A stretch of 64,000 bases of DNA from Jeotgalibaca dankookensis (GTDB taxonomy: Bacteria; Bacillota; Bacilli; Lactobacillales; Aerococcaceae). Positions 20,360-29,813 of this stretch are shown one piece after another. The notes beneath the pieces were generated by a model. That model saw nothing but the letters and a program-made list of their open reading frames with translations. It was not told the origin of the DNA and made no database searches. Within the stretch, counting starts at the first letter, position 1, and the number at the start of each line of letters is the position of its first letter. The DNA lies in contig NZ_CP019728.1 of NCBI RefSeq assembly GCF_002005405.1, forward strand, positions 496,001-560,000, in the 5' to 3' direction. Made by a program: the position numbers and the translations under genes.

Positions 20360-22024
20360 ATGGCTTATAAATTCAAATTGCCCGCACTAGGCGAGGGGAT
20401 CATGGAAGGCGAAGTAGCTTCGTGGCCAGTTAATGTGGGAGACACAATCAATGAGGATGATACGCTTGTAGAGATCCAAAATGATAAATCAGTAGAAGAA
20501 ATTCCATCTCCAGTAACCGGTACAATTACCAAGATTGTTGCGCCTGAAGGGACAGTAGCAGTCATTGGTGACGTTTTAGTAGAAATTGATGTACCTGGAT
20601 ATGAAGATGAAACAAGCGAGGAATCAACCGACGCAACAACTGAACCAGTTATTGCTCAATCGGAATCACCAGCTTCTTCTAACAACGTATTCCAATTCAA
20701 ATTGCCTGCTTTAGGTGAGGGAATTATTGAAGGTGAAGTTGCTTCATGGCCAGTTAAAGTGGGAGACACAATCAATGAGGACGATACACTCGTAGAGATC
20801 CAAAATGATAAGTCAGTAGAAGAAATTCCATCTCCAGTAACCGGTACAATTACCAAGATTGTTGCACCTGAAGGGACGGTAGCTGTTATTGGTGACGTCT
20901 TAGTAGAAATCGATGCACCTGGTCATAATAACGCATCTTCATCTGCTTCAGCCGAAACTAAAGCTGACACTGAAACAAATACTGACTCAGAAAAAGCAAC
21001 ACCTGCAACAGCACCGGTTGCACCAGGACCAACTACTGGTAAACCAGCAGCTGATTCCAATGCGCGTGTTTTAGCAATGCCATCTGTGCGTCAATATGCA
21101 CGTGAAAAAGGGGTAGACATTACCCAAGTTTCTCCAAGTGGTAAAGGTGGACGTGTTATAAAAGCGGATATTGATAATTTCGGTTCTCAAACTACATCAG
21201 AATCTAGCCAAACAGAGTCAAAAGAAGTGGTGGTTTCTACATCTAAACAAGCAGCAACCCCATCGAAAGAAACATCTGCTCCAACAGTTGCAGCTAAACC
21301 ATATAAATCTGATGCAGCTGAAATGGAAACACGTGTAGCAATGACTGGAATGCGTAAGGCAATTGCGAAAGCAATGGTCAATAGTAAACATACTGCTCCA
21401 CATGTAACTCACCATGACGAAGTAGAAGTATCTAAATTATGGGATCACCGTAAGAAATTCAAAGATATCGCTGCAGAAAAAGATACGAAGTTGACTTTCT
21501 TACCTTATGTAGTGAAGGCTCTAACTGCAACAATTCGTGAGTTCCCAATTCTGAATGCTTCTATTGATGATGAAACACAAGAAATTGTTTATAAAAACTA
21601 CTTCAATATTGGTATCGCAACTGATACAGACGCAGGTTTATTTGTACCAAATGTTAAAGATACTAATTCTAAAGGTATGTTCCAAATTGCAGATGAAATT
21701 AACGAATTAGCAGCTAAAGCGCATGAAGGTAAACTAAAAGCTGATGAAATGAAAAATGGTTCTATTACGATTAGTAATGTGGGTTCTGTTGGTGGTGGAT
21801 GGTTTACACCAGTTATCAATCACCCTGAAGTTGCAATTCTAGGAGTTGGAACAATCTCTCAACAACCAATCGTAAACGCAGAAGGTGAATTAGCTGTGGG
21901 ACGTGTTATGAAGTTATCGTTGAGTTACGATCACCGTGCCATTGATGGAGCCACTGCTCAAAAAGCATTGAACAATATTAAACGTTTATTAGCTGACCCT
22001 GAATTGTTATTGATGGAAGGATGA
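20360..22024 (+). CDS. pdhC: Pyruvate dehydrogenase E2, dihydrolipoamide acetyltransferase, two lipoyl domains
   Basis: Core of the PDH complex: transfers the acetyl group from lipoyl-lysine to CoA. The product is 554 residues. Two lipoyl domains (about 4-80 and 112-188) each carry the lipoylated lysine in QNDKSVEE, joined by Ser/Thr/Glu/Ala-rich linkers. A peripheral subunit-binding domain (about 237-275; [14 protein letters not shown]) and the catalytic domain (about 320-554) with SYDHRAIDG follow. The two lipoyl segments are almost identical at the DNA level, 324 bases apart and in frame. AAGGGATG ribosome binding site. Confidence 0.97.
   Translation: MAYKFKLPALGEGIMEGEVASWPVNVGDTINEDDTLVEIQNDKSVEEIPSPVTGTITKIVAPEGTVAVIGDVLVEIDVPGYEDETSEESTDATTEPVIAQSESPASSNNVFQFKLPALGEGIIEGEVASWPVKVGDTINEDDTLVEIQNDKSVEEIPSPVTGTITKIVAPEGTVAVIGDVLVEIDAPGHNNASSSASAETKADTETNTDSEKATPATAPVAPGPTTGKPAADSNARVLAMPSVRQYAREKGVDITQVSPSGKGGRVIKADIDNFGSQTTSESSQTESKEVVVSTSKQAATPSKETSAPTVAAKPYKSDAAEMETRVAMTGMRKAIAKAMVNSKHTAPHVTHHDEVEVSKLWDHRKKFKDIAAEKDTKLTFLPYVVKALTATIREFPILNASIDDETQEIVYKNYFNIGIATDTDAGLFVPNVKDTNSKGMFQIADEINELAAKAHEGKLKADEMKNGSITISNVGSVGGGWFTPVINHPEVAILGVGTISQQPIVNAEGELAVGRVMKLSLSYDHRAIDGATAQKALNNIKRLLADPELLLMEG
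20372..20598 (+). repeat. Lipoyl-domain tandem repeat, copy 1
   Basis: Encodes the first lipoyl domain of PdhC. It aligns without gaps to 20696-20922, with mostly silent differences. Confidence 0.85.
20696..20922 (+). repeat. Lipoyl-domain tandem repeat, copy 2
   Basis: Second copy, offset 324 bases from the first. The central stretch around the lipoyl-lysine codons is nearly unchanged. Confidence 0.85.
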
Positions 22025-22031
22025 TTAAAGT

Positions 22032-23438
22032 ATGGTAGTAGGCGACTTCGCTGTTGATTTAGATACAGTTGTGATTGGTTCTGGACCTGGTGGCTATGTA
22101 GCTGCCATCCGTGCCGCACAAATGGGACAAAAAGTAGCTATTATTGAAAGAGAATGGATTGGCGGCGTTTGTTTAAACGTTGGTTGTATTCCTTCTAAAG
22201 CATTGATAGCTGCAGGACATCGTTACCAAGAAGCACTGGATTCATCTGCTTTTGGTGTAACAACTGAAAATGTCACTTTAGATTTCACAAAAACGCAAGA
22301 ATGGAAAGATAATAAAGTAGTCAACACACTAACCAGTGGTGTTGAATACTTATTGAAGAAAAATAAAGTCGAAATAATTATGGGAACAGCCTTCTTTAAC
22401 GATGAGAATACATTACGTGTTTTCACTGATGAAGCTGCTCAAACCTATACTTTCAAAAATGCTATTGTAGCAACCGGTAGTCGACCAATTGAAATCAAAG
22501 GTTTCAAATTTGGAGGACGCATTATCGATTCTACGGGCGGACTTAATTTAACTGAAGTTCCTAAAAAACTTGTCATTGTTGGCGGTGGGGTTGTAGGAAC
22601 AGAGTTAGGAACTGCTTATGCAAACCTAGGCGCAGACGTTACAATTCTTGAAGGTTCCCCTCAACTATTACCATCATTTGAAAAAGATATGGTGAAACTA
22701 GTTGAAAAATCATTTAAAGAAAAAGGAATTACCTACGTGACCAATGCGATGGCTAAAGAAGCTGTTGACAATGGTGATAGTGTCACCGTTAAATATGAAG
22801 CTGCTGGTAAAGAAGAACAAATCGAAGCAGACTATGTGATGGTAACAGTAGGTCGTCGTCCCAACACGGATGACTTAGGTTTAGAAGTTGTTGGTATTGA
22901 GATGAGTGATCGCGGATTAGTGAAGGTTGATAACCAAGGTCGCACAAACATTAAAAATATTTATGCGATTGGTGATATTACACCTGGTGCTGCTCTTGCA
23001 CATAAAGCTAGTTATGAAGCAAAAATTGTCGCAGAAGCGATTTCAGGAAAAGCGTCTGCTATTGACTATGTTGCTATGCCAGCAGTAGCATTTACAGATC
23101 CTGAGTTAGCAACCGTTGGTTTAACTCAAAAAGAAGCAAAAGAACAAAACATAGATGTAAAAGTATCTAAGTTCCCGTTATCCGGAAATGGACGAGCACT
23201 TTCGCTAAATGCAACTGAAGGATTCGTTCGTTTGGTAACAACCAAAGAAGATAACGTGTTGGTTGGAGCCCAAGTAGCTGGTGTAAGTGCATCAGATGTA
23301 ATTGCTGAACTTGGTCTCGCAATTGAGTCTGGAATGAATGCAGAAGACATCGCGCTTACCATTCATTCACATCCATCCTTATCAGAAACGGTTATGGATG
23401 CAGCAGAGTTAGCGTTAGGGTTACCTATCCATATCTAA
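22032..23438 (+). CDS. lpdA: Dihydrolipoamide dehydrogenase (E3)
   Basis: FAD-dependent enzyme that reoxidises dihydrolipoamide with NAD+. The product is 468 residues. The FAD motif [11 protein letters not shown] lies near residue 16. The redox disulfide is in [13 protein letters not shown], the NAD motif is [13 protein letters not shown], and the catalytic His-Glu pair is in [10 protein letters not shown] at the C-terminus. Last gene of the pdh operon, eight bases after pdhC, and closed by a terminator. It may also serve other 2-oxoacid dehydrogenases, but none is encoded here. Confidence 0.97.
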   Translation: MVVGDFAVDLDTVVIGSGPGGYVAAIRAAQMGQKVAIIEREWIGGVCLNVGCIPSKALIAAGHRYQEALDSSAFGVTTENVTLDFTKTQEWKDNKVVNTLTSGVEYLLKKNKVEIIMGTAFFNDENTLRVFTDEAAQTYTFKNAIVATGSRPIEIKGFKFGGRIIDSTGGLNLTEVPKKLVIVGGGVVGTELGTAYANLGADVTILEGSPQLLPSFEKDMVKLVEKSFKEKGITYVTNAMAKEAVDNGDSVTVKYEAAGKEEQIEADYVMVTVGRRPNTDDLGLEVVGIEMSDRGLVKVDNQGRTNIKNIYAIGDITPGAALAHKASYEAKIVAEAISGKASAIDYVAMPAVAFTDPELATVGLTQKEAKEQNIDVKVSKFPLSGNGRALSLNATEGFVRLVTTKEDNVLVGAQVAGVSASDVIAELGLAIESGMNAEDIALTIHSHPSLSETVMDAAELALGLPIHI

Positions 23439-23445
23439 ATAGTAC

Positions 23446-23478
23446 AAAAAGCCTTGAATTTTATTCAAGGCTTTTTTT
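23446..23478 (+). terminator. Terminator of the pdh operon
   Basis: AAAAAGCCTTGAAT pairs with ATTCAAGGCTTTTT and continues into a T run. Strong hairpin. Confidence 0.93.
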
Positions 23479-23549
23479 ACTATCTCGTTTATTGATTAAT
23501 AAGCATATATGGTATGATAAATGAAATGATAGTAGTGGAGGAAAGACAA

Positions 23550-23822
23550 ATGAACAATTATAATTATCCCCTGGATTTGCAATGGACTCGAGAAGAGCTG
23601 CAAATTGTTATTTCAACTTGGAATGCCGTTGAAGCAGCTTATGAAGGCGGAGTTGATCGAGAAGATTTCATAAAAAAATATCGCTTATTTAAAAAAGTTG
23701 TCCCATCAAAAGGTGAAGAGAAACAACTTGGAAATCAATTTGAAAAAGTTTCTGGTTATTCGCTTTACCGAGTTGTCAAAGCAGCACAAACAGAAGTAAA
23801 AAAAATAAATATAAGGGAGTAG
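23550..23822 (+). CDS. UPF0223 family protein (YktA-like)
   Basis: Small cytoplasmic protein of 90 residues, function unknown. Family features are the N-terminal [14 protein letters not shown] and the C-terminal [17 protein letters not shown] at 23550 is chosen because GGAGG (23538-23542) is well placed; a longer in-frame ATG at 23514 has no such site and lies close to a likely -10. It is followed 10 bases later by the inositol-phosphatase-like gene, the same order as yktA-yktC near pdh in Bacillus. Confidence 0.88.
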   Translation: MNNYNYPLDLQWTREELQIVISTWNAVEAAYEGGVDREDFIKKYRLFKKVVPSKGEEKQLGNQFEKVSGYSLYRVVKAAQTEVKKINIRE

Positions 23823-23832
23823 GGAAAAAGTA

Positions 23833-24627
23833 ATGGATATCGCTGTAACAGCTAAACTTGTTCGAGGATGGGTTGAGGAAGCTGGACAACTGTTACGAGA
23901 ATCATTATCAAATACTTCGATTGTAGTAGAAGAAAAGAGTCACCCAAGTGATCTCGTAACAGAAATGGATCGTTTTATAGAGGCCTTTTACGTAGAAAAA
24001 ATTCGAAAAGAGTTTCCAACTCATCAAATTATTGGTGAAGAAGGAAGCTATGGAGAAGTTGATAACATGGACGGTTATGTTTGGATTATTGACCCGATTG
24101 ACGGTACTTTGAACTATGTAAAACAAAAGAGGAATTTTTGTTCAATGATTGCCTTATATAAAGATGGTGTGGGTATCTTTTCTTTTATTAATGATGTTAT
24201 AAATGAAGATATCTATTATGCCATAAAAGGAAAAGGCGCTTATTGTAATGATAAGCAATTAGAAAATGTTACAACGTATCCTTTAGGAAAAGGTCTCGTT
24301 GCATTGAACACTAAGATGGTTATGCTAAAACCTACGCTTTCCAAAAAAATTATTCAGGAAGCACTTGGTGTGCGTCTGATTGGATCTGCGGGTTTGGAAA
24401 TGGTACAAGTCATTACAAACCGAGTATCTGCGTATGTGACAACGCCACTTAATTTTTGGGATGTGGCTCCAGGCATTATGATTGCAAGCGAACTAGGTCT
24501 TAAATGTTCGCGTACGGATAATAGTCCTATTAAGATGTTAGAAAAAAATCCAATTGTAATCGCAAATGAGAATACGCACCAAGATATTATCAATATAATG
24601 AAAAAAACTAGCAATATAGATGTATAA
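23833..24627 (+). CDS. Inositol monophosphatase family protein (SuhB-like)
   Basis: Metal-dependent phosphatase of 264 residues. Motifs for the magnesium sites are present in order: IGEEGS (Glu), WIIDPIDGTLNYV (DPIDGT) and FWDVAPGIMIASE (WDVAPG). The true substrate is uncertain; the family includes inositol-1-phosphatases, NADP phosphatases and fructose-1,6-bisphosphatases, and SuhB can also act in rRNA transcription in E. coli. Ribosome binding site AAGGGAGTAGGG. In operon with the UPF0223 gene. Confidence 0.9.
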   Translation: MDIAVTAKLVRGWVEEAGQLLRESLSNTSIVVEEKSHPSDLVTEMDRFIEAFYVEKIRKEFPTHQIIGEEGSYGEVDNMDGYVWIIDPIDGTLNYVKQKRNFCSMIALYKDGVGIFSFINDVINEDIYYAIKGKGAYCNDKQLENVTTYPLGKGLVALNTKMVMLKPTLSKKIIQEALGVRLIGSAGLEMVQVITNRVSAYVTTPLNFWDVAPGIMIASELGLKCSRTDNSPIKMLEKNPIVIANENTHQDIINIMKKTSNIDV

Positions 24628-24639
24628 GAAGTTTTTTTC

Positions 24640-24668
24640 TTTCCAAATAATTAATGGCATGGTACAAT
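24640..24668 (+). promoter_or_regulatory. Promoter of typA
   Basis: TTTCCA (24640-24645), a 17-base spacer and TACAAT (24663-24668). It leaves a leader of about 130 bases, which includes a weak hairpin TGCCC/GGGCA (about 24737-24768) followed by TTCTTTT. Confidence 0.5.
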
Positions 24669-24803
24669 GGACAAGTTGAAAATGTGCTAGATAAAAACTA
24701 AAATATTTAAACAAAGTTATTCGAGTAACCGTTTGATTGCCCCTATCTCATAGGAAAATTGAGGGCATTCTTTTAGGCAGTAGATAAGTGGAGGAATAAA
24801 AAA

Positions 24804-26648
24804 ATGAAGTTAAGAGAAGATATCAGAAACATCGCAATTATCGCCCATGTTGACCACGGAAAAACAACTATGGTTGATGAACTGTTGAAGCAATCTGATA
24901 CATTGAGTGAGCGTGCACATATTGAAGATCGTGCCATGGACTCAAACGATATCGAAAGAGAACGTGGGATTACTATCCTTGCTAAAAATACTGCAGTATC
25001 TTACAAAGGAAACCGTATCAATATTATGGATACACCAGGTCACGCGGATTTCGGTGGCGAAGTAGAACGAATTATGAAAATGGTAGATGGTGTCCTTTTA
25101 ATTGTCGATGCCTATGAAGGCACAATGCCACAAACCCGATTTGTTTTGAAAAAAGCATTGGAACAAAAATTGATACCAATTGTCATTGTTAATAAAATAG
25201 ATAAACCAACTGCACGTCCGGCAGAAGTAGTAGATGAAGTTTTAGAATTATTTATTGAATTAGGTGCGGATGATGATCAGCTTGAGTTTCCAGTTATTTA
25301 TGCTTCTGGATTAAATGGAACATCTAGTTTATCTGAAGACCCAGCAGACCAAGAAGCGTCTATGGATCCAGTTTTTGATGCTGTATTAGAGCATATTCCT
25401 GCACCCGTAGATAATTCCGATGAACCCTTACAATTCCAAGTTGCGATGTTAGATTATAGCGAGTTTGTCGGGCGTATCGGTATTGGTCGAGTCTTCCGCG
25501 GTAAAATTAAGGTTGGCGATCAAGTATCATTAATGAAACTAGACGGTACAGCTAAAAACTTCCGTGTAACCAAGTTGTTTGGCTATTTTGGTCTAGACCG
25601 TATTGAAATTGATGAAGCCATAGCAGGAGATTTAATTGCTATTTCAGGGGTAGAGGATATTTATGTAGGGGAAACCATTACACCAATCGACCACCAAGAT
25701 GCACTTCCTATCTTACATATCGACGAACCTACTTTACAAATGACCTTTCTAACAAACAATTCTCCTTTTGCTGGTCGCGAAGGAAAACATGTGACATCTC
25801 GTAAATTGGAAGAACGTTTGATGAAAGAACTTCATACAGATGTTTCCTTACTGGTTGAAAATACAGAATCACCTGATGCATGGGTTATATCTGGTCGTGG
25901 AGAGTTACATTTGTCCATCCTAGTCGAAAACATGCGTCGTGAAGGATTCGAATTACAAGTATCTCGTCCAGAAGTAATTATCAAGAATTTTGATGGTGTT
26001 AGAAGTGAACCGTTTGAACGTGTGCAAATTGACAGTCCAGAAGAATATATGGGCTCCATTATTGAATCGTTAAGCGAACGTAAAGGTGAAATGCAAGATA
26101 TGGTTAACCCCGGTAATGGACAAATTCGTCTAATTTTCTTGGTGCCATCTCGCGGATTGATCGGTTATTCTACAGAGTTTCTTTCTTTGACACGCGGATA
26201 TGGGATTATATCTCATACCTTTGACTCTTACTTACCAGAATTAAGTGGTAAAATTGGAGGTCGCCGTAATGGCGCACTAGTATCTACTGAAACCGGTAAA
26301 GCAACGACTTACGGAATCATGGGTATTGAAGACCGTGGTACTATTTTTGTTGAACCAGGAACAGAAATATACGCCGGAATGGTTGTTGGTGAAAATGCCC
26401 GCGAAAATGATATAGCAGTTAACATTACTAAAGCAAAACAACAAACCAACGTTCGTTCAGCAAATAAAGACCAAACAAACGTCATCAAACGTCCACGTAT
26501 TTTAACTCTAGAGGAGTCACTTGAGTTTATGGGTGAAGATGAGTATTGTGAAATCACACCGAAGAGTATTCGTCTACGTAAACAAATACTTGATAAGAGT
26601 GAAAGAGAAAAAGCTGCAAAACGTAAAAAGAAAGCCTTAGAAGAATAA
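24804..26648 (+). CDS. typA: Ribosome-associated GTPase TypA/BipA
   Basis: Translational GTPase of 614 residues that acts in ribosome assembly and growth under stress or cold. G1 AHVDHGKTT, G3 DTPGHADFGG and G4 NKIDKP are intact. Domains follow EF-G order (GTPase, beta-barrel, III, V) with a BipA-specific lysine-rich C-terminus (SEREKAAKRKKKALEE). The GTPase switch region contains RERGIT. GGAGG precedes the ATG. Monocistronic with its own terminator. Confidence 0.97.
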   Translation: MKLREDIRNIAIIAHVDHGKTTMVDELLKQSDTLSERAHIEDRAMDSNDIERERGITILAKNTAVSYKGNRINIMDTPGHADFGGEVERIMKMVDGVLLIVDAYEGTMPQTRFVLKKALEQKLIPIVIVNKIDKPTARPAEVVDEVLELFIELGADDDQLEFPVIYASGLNGTSSLSEDPADQEASMDPVFDAVLEHIPAPVDNSDEPLQFQVAMLDYSEFVGRIGIGRVFRGKIKVGDQVSLMKLDGTAKNFRVTKLFGYFGLDRIEIDEAIAGDLIAISGVEDIYVGETITPIDHQDALPILHIDEPTLQMTFLTNNSPFAGREGKHVTSRKLEERLMKELHTDVSLLVENTESPDAWVISGRGELHLSILVENMRREGFELQVSRPEVIIKNFDGVRSEPFERVQIDSPEEYMGSIIESLSERKGEMQDMVNPGNGQIRLIFLVPSRGLIGYSTEFLSLTRGYGIISHTFDSYLPELSGKIGGRRNGALVSTETGKATTYGIMGIEDRGTIFVEPGTEIYAGMVVGENARENDIAVNITKAKQQTNVRSANKDQTNVIKRPRILTLEESLEFMGEDEYCEITPKSIRLRKQILDKSEREKAAKRKKKALEE

Positions 26649-26656
26649 GTTTAAAC

Positions 26657-26689
26657 GGATATGCGTCTTTTGATGCATATCTTTTTTTA
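26657..26689 (+). terminator. Terminator after typA
   Basis: GATATGC (26657-26663) pairs with GCATATC (26674-26680), then seven T residues. Confidence 0.85.
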
Positions 26690-26707
26690 TATATCAAGAA
26701 AACTCTA

Positions 26708-26716
26708 TGCTATAAT
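26708..26716 (+). promoter_or_regulatory. Extended -10 promoter of ftsW
   Basis: TGCTATAAT is a consensus extended -10 (TGnTATAAT). No clear -35 is present, which is common for this class. Transcription would start near 26723. Confidence 0.55.
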
Positions 26717-26738
26717 AACGAAGGAGGGAGCTAATCAG

Positions 26739-26825
26739 ATGCATACAAGAATAGTCGCCCTTAAAGGTTTAAGCGATGGTACTAAAAAATATGCGAACGA
26801 GTCGCTCTCATATAAAGGAGAGTAA
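26739..26825 (+). CDS. Possible 28-residue small ORF preceding ftsW
   Basis: An ATG frame starting MHTRIVALKG and ending SYKGE stops two bases before the ftsW ATG. AAGGAGGGAG (26721-26730) sits eight bases upstream. The predicted transcription start falls inside that site, which weakens the case. Its last codons contain the ftsW ribosome binding site AAAGGAGAG, so translation of one could affect the other. No family recognised. It may be a leader peptide or chance. Confidence 0.25.
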   Translation: MHTRIVALKGLSDGTKKYANESLSYKGE

Positions 26826-26827
26826 AA

Positions 26828-28039
26828 ATGGAAAAAAAGAAGAGTGTAGTATTTTCTCAAGTAAAAGAAAAATTAAAATATGTTGACTGGAAACTAATCG
26901 TTCCTTACCTTGTTTTGTTAGGAACTGGTTTGTTAATGGTTTATAGTTCGAGTAGCTATTTTGCTATGACGCAGTTTAATAATTCGGAATATTTCCTAAT
27001 ACGACAGCTTATCTTTACTGTCACGAGCATTTTAGTAATTTTTATAGTCTCAATGGTCAATGTAAGAATTTGGAAGTCACGAACATTTCTGATTTATACA
27101 GGATTTTTAATATTTTTAATGCTTATCTTTCTGCTCGTTAGAGGGGTTGCTATAAATGGTGCGAGTGCTTGGATTAATTTAGGGTTTTTCTCCATCCAGC
27201 CGTCAGAATTATTAAAAGTCATTCTAATATTATATTTAGGTGTCTACTTATCAGAGAATCAAGAGAAATTTGCAAATATTCAAATTGTTAATGAAAAAAG
27301 TATATTTAAAAAAATTTATTATGTTGCTAAAAAACCACTTCTCATAATCGGATTATTTATACTGTTGGTTGGTCTTCAACCCGATATGGGTGGCGTCATT
27401 ATTATTAGTGGTATCTGTCTAGTCATGATATTAGTGAGTGGATTGCCTCTGCGGTACAGCTTAGGAGCAATCGGGATTATAACTGGCATTTATTTAGTGT
27501 TCATTCTGTTTGTGAAGTGGCAAGGAACGCTTCCTTTTTTACCAGCTTACATGGTAGAGCGGTTTACGGCCTTTCTTGATCCTTTTGGTGATACAAAAGC
27601 TTCTTCTTTTCAACTCGTTAATTCTTTTTATGCTTTGGCTCGAGGAGGATTGTTTGGTGTTGGAATTGGGCATAGTGTTCAAAAAACAGGTTACCTGCCT
27701 GAATCCTATACAGACTTTATTATTCCTATTATGGCAGAGGAATTAGGTTTAATTCGTGTCATCATTATTTTAATGTTGTTTTTCTATATAATCTACCGTA
27801 TTTTTAAAATTAGCTTAAAAGTAAAAGACTCCTTTGGACAATTAGTCACTATTGGAATTGGCACCATGTTTTTGATTCAAGGAACAATCAATGTCGGTGG
27901 TGCGATAGGCATCCTTCCCCTAACAGGTGTTACTTTTCCATTTGTAAGCTACGGAGGATCAAGTCTTTTAGTCTCAACAGTTGCACTAGCAATCGTGAAC
28001 AATATTTATATAAATGATCAAATGAGGAAACGCAAATGA
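26828..28039 (+). CDS. ftsW: SEDS-family peptidoglycan polymerase FtsW
   Basis: Polytopic membrane protein of 403 residues with about ten hydrophobic segments. SEDS proteins polymerise glycan strands from lipid II with a partner class B PBP, FtsW at the septum and RodA in the side wall. Motifs are INLGFFSIQPSELLK, GLFGVGIGHSVQK, TDFIIPIMAEELGLI and PFVSYGGSSLL. FtsW is preferred over RodA because of the neighbourhood (typA upstream, ylb-type genes downstream), not because of a decisive residue. AAAGGAGAG lies just before the ATG. Confidence 0.9.
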   Translation: MEKKKSVVFSQVKEKLKYVDWKLIVPYLVLLGTGLLMVYSSSSYFAMTQFNNSEYFLIRQLIFTVTSILVIFIVSMVNVRIWKSRTFLIYTGFLIFLMLIFLLVRGVAINGASAWINLGFFSIQPSELLKVILILYLGVYLSENQEKFANIQIVNEKSIFKKIYYVAKKPLLIIGLFILLVGLQPDMGGVIIISGICLVMILVSGLPLRYSLGAIGIITGIYLVFILFVKWQGTLPFLPAYMVERFTAFLDPFGDTKASSFQLVNSFYALARGGLFGVGIGHSVQKTGYLPESYTDFIIPIMAEELGLIRVIIILMLFFYIIYRIFKISLKVKDSFGQLVTIGIGTMFLIQGTINVGGAIGILPLTGVTFPFVSYGGSSLLVSTVALAIVNNIYINDQMRKRK

Positions 28040-28060
28040 AGGGATTAGGATGGGACGCAA

Positions 28061-29056
28061 GTGCTTAAAAGAATTTTATTTTTTGTTGTACTACTATTAG
28101 TAGGCTTGTATTATGGGCCCATTATATACGAAGTTGAACGTGAGCAAGAATACATAACTAATATCGATAACCAAGAACCATTTTTATTTACAGAAAATGA
28201 TACGGTTTACCCACTTCCAGCAAATGGTTACGAAAATTATGTGGGTACAAATATTGATAGTTATGTGGAACGACATGGAAGTCCAGATAAAGTGATTGTA
28301 GACAAGGAAAGCAATCGAAATTGGTGGAGCTATCACCTTCATTCAGACGAATTTCTTCAACTTGAAGTTGTAAATAAAATTATTCAGTCGATTTTTGTAA
28401 TGGGAAACCAGGTACAAACAGGAACGATTCATGTGGGAATGACACGGGAAAACTTACATGAGGAAACGCAGTTAAGTGACACGTTCAAATTTAAGGTAAA
28501 CAGTGAGGCATACCAATTAAATCTTACTAAAGCTCAAAAGCAACGATTTCCACTTGTCCAGTTTGATAATAATACATTTGCGATGATATTTTTCCATCCC
28601 CAGTTAGATAATGTTTATGCTATTCGTTATTTATCACCTCGTACGTTAGTTAGAATCAACTATTACGAAACAGAAGGTGGAGAATATTTACCGTTAACCT
28701 ATGCTTCTAGCACAATAGAAGCACTTTTCCCCCTTTATAGTCTTGTTATGTTTCAAAATATAGAAAATGAAAACTTTGAATACGAACCACGCCTCAGACA
28801 GTTTGGAGAGCAGGTAATCGAAACCGAAGGGGAAAATAGGTTGACTTCTCATGGACTGTCGAGTGGCTCAATAGCGCATTATGCAGATGCTGGTAAAGAA
28901 GTTTTTTACACAACAGGAAATCAGATTTGGGATCCACCAACACGTTTTGGAACATTTTATAATGAAATAGCAAATCATGCTATTTTCCGAAAGACTAATA
29001 AAAAGACATTCGCAGTAAAAGCCGTTGATAATGACTTGCTATTTATTTTTGAATGA
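28061..29056 (+). CDS. CAP-associated domain protein (YlbC-like) with degenerate CAP region
   Basis: Predicted membrane-anchored or secreted protein of 331 residues. Residues 2-20 form one hydrophobic segment (ILFFVVLLLVGLYYG). The CAP-associated N-terminal domain spans about 55-190 (YVGTNIDSYVERHGSPDK, WWSYHLH, GMTRENL). In B. subtilis YlbC a CAP/SCP domain follows. Here residues 210-331 occupy that place but I see none of the usual CAP His/Glu motifs, so the domain looks eroded. GTG start at 28061; GGGATTAGGATGGG lies upstream. Function unknown. Confidence 0.8.
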   Translation: MLKRILFFVVLLLVGLYYGPIIYEVEREQEYITNIDNQEPFLFTENDTVYPLPANGYENYVGTNIDSYVERHGSPDKVIVDKESNRNWWSYHLHSDEFLQLEVVNKIIQSIFVMGNQVQTGTIHVGMTRENLHEETQLSDTFKFKVNSEAYQLNLTKAQKQRFPLVQFDNNTFAMIFFHPQLDNVYAIRYLSPRTLVRINYYETEGGEYLPLTYASSTIEALFPLYSLVMFQNIENENFEYEPRLRQFGEQVIETEGENRLTSHGLSSGSIAHYADAGKEVFYTTGNQIWDPPTRFGTFYNEIANHAIFRKTNKKTFAVKAVDNDLLFIFE

Positions 29057-29070
29057 GAAGGTGGATTTTT

Positions 29071-29523
29071 GTGATTATTAACCAAGAACTATTCGATATA
29101 GAGGATCAATGTGAGGCTGTGTTGGAAAAGATTAGAACATCTAATTTGCAGATATCACTCCAGAAGGCAAAGCAAAAATTAGCAGAGTCCTTACCGGCTC
29201 AAAGGAAAATCACCATGTTTAACGAAGCAAAAGTCGCATTTGAACAAGTAGCGGATTATGGTACTTATGCTCCGGATTACCAACAACTTCGGAAAAAATT
29301 GTTTGAGACAAAACGACATATGGATTTAGACAAAGATATTTACGGCTACCGTTTGGCAGAACGAGATTTTCAAGTTCAATTAGACTTGGTAGCCAATCGG
29401 ATAGCTACTGCTGTGTCGGAAAATATCATAGTTACAGCAGGGGATGCTTTCTCTTTATCAGCTACAGGCTTGTCAGAAGCATGTGAAATTCATTTAGAAA
29501 AGAGGAAAGAAATTGAGTTTTGA
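29071..29523 (+). CDS. ylbF: YlbF/YmcA family regulator
   Basis: All-helical cytoplasmic protein of 150 residues of the YlbF/YmcA family. In B. subtilis YlbF, YmcA and YaaT form a complex that modulates RNase Y and affects competence, biofilm and sporulation. GTG at 29071 is chosen because AGAAGGTGG lies a few bases before it; the in-frame ATG at 29053 overlaps the upstream stop. Near-continuous helix is predicted, with INQELFDIEDQCEAVLEKI at the N-terminus. Overlaps ylbG by 11 bases. Confidence 0.85.
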   Translation: MIINQELFDIEDQCEAVLEKIRTSNLQISLQKAKQKLAESLPAQRKITMFNEAKVAFEQVADYGTYAPDYQQLRKKLFETKRHMDLDKDIYGYRLAERDFQVQLDLVANRIATAVSENIIVTAGDAFSLSATGLSEACEIHLEKRKEIEF

Positions 29524-29800
29524 AGTAACGAAAAGACAAGGCGTGATTATTTGGGTTTACACATTGCGACAATTAAAAAATTTAAGGAGGTTCGGATATA
29601 TTCATTATGTATCTAACCGACTAAAATATGTTGTGATGTATGTGAACCAAGATGTTATTGAGGAAAAAATGAAACAATTGAGTAACTTACATTATGTACG
29701 TAAAGTAGAGCCGTCATACCGTCCTGAAATTGATATGACCTTTAAAAATAGTCTGAAACAACTCGAAGAAGAAAATAAAGAACAAGTAGAGGAAAGCTAA
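29513..29800 (+). CDS. ylbG: UPF0298 family protein YlbG
   Basis: Small protein of 95 residues, function unknown, always near ylbF in Firmicutes. Family features are RQGVIIWVYTLRQLKNLRRFGYIHYVS and LKYVVMYVN. TTG start inside the end of ylbF; AGAGGAAAG precedes it. The acidic tail (EEENKEQVEES) is low-complexity. It is 13 bases before rsmD, so ylbF-ylbG-rsmD-coaD appear to be one transcript. Confidence 0.88.
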   Translation: MSFEVTKRQGVIIWVYTLRQLKNLRRFGYIHYVSNRLKYVVMYVNQDVIEEKMKQLSNLHYVRKVEPSYRPEIDMTFKNSLKQLEEENKEQVEES

Positions 29801-29813
29801 GGGAGGTTTCAAA

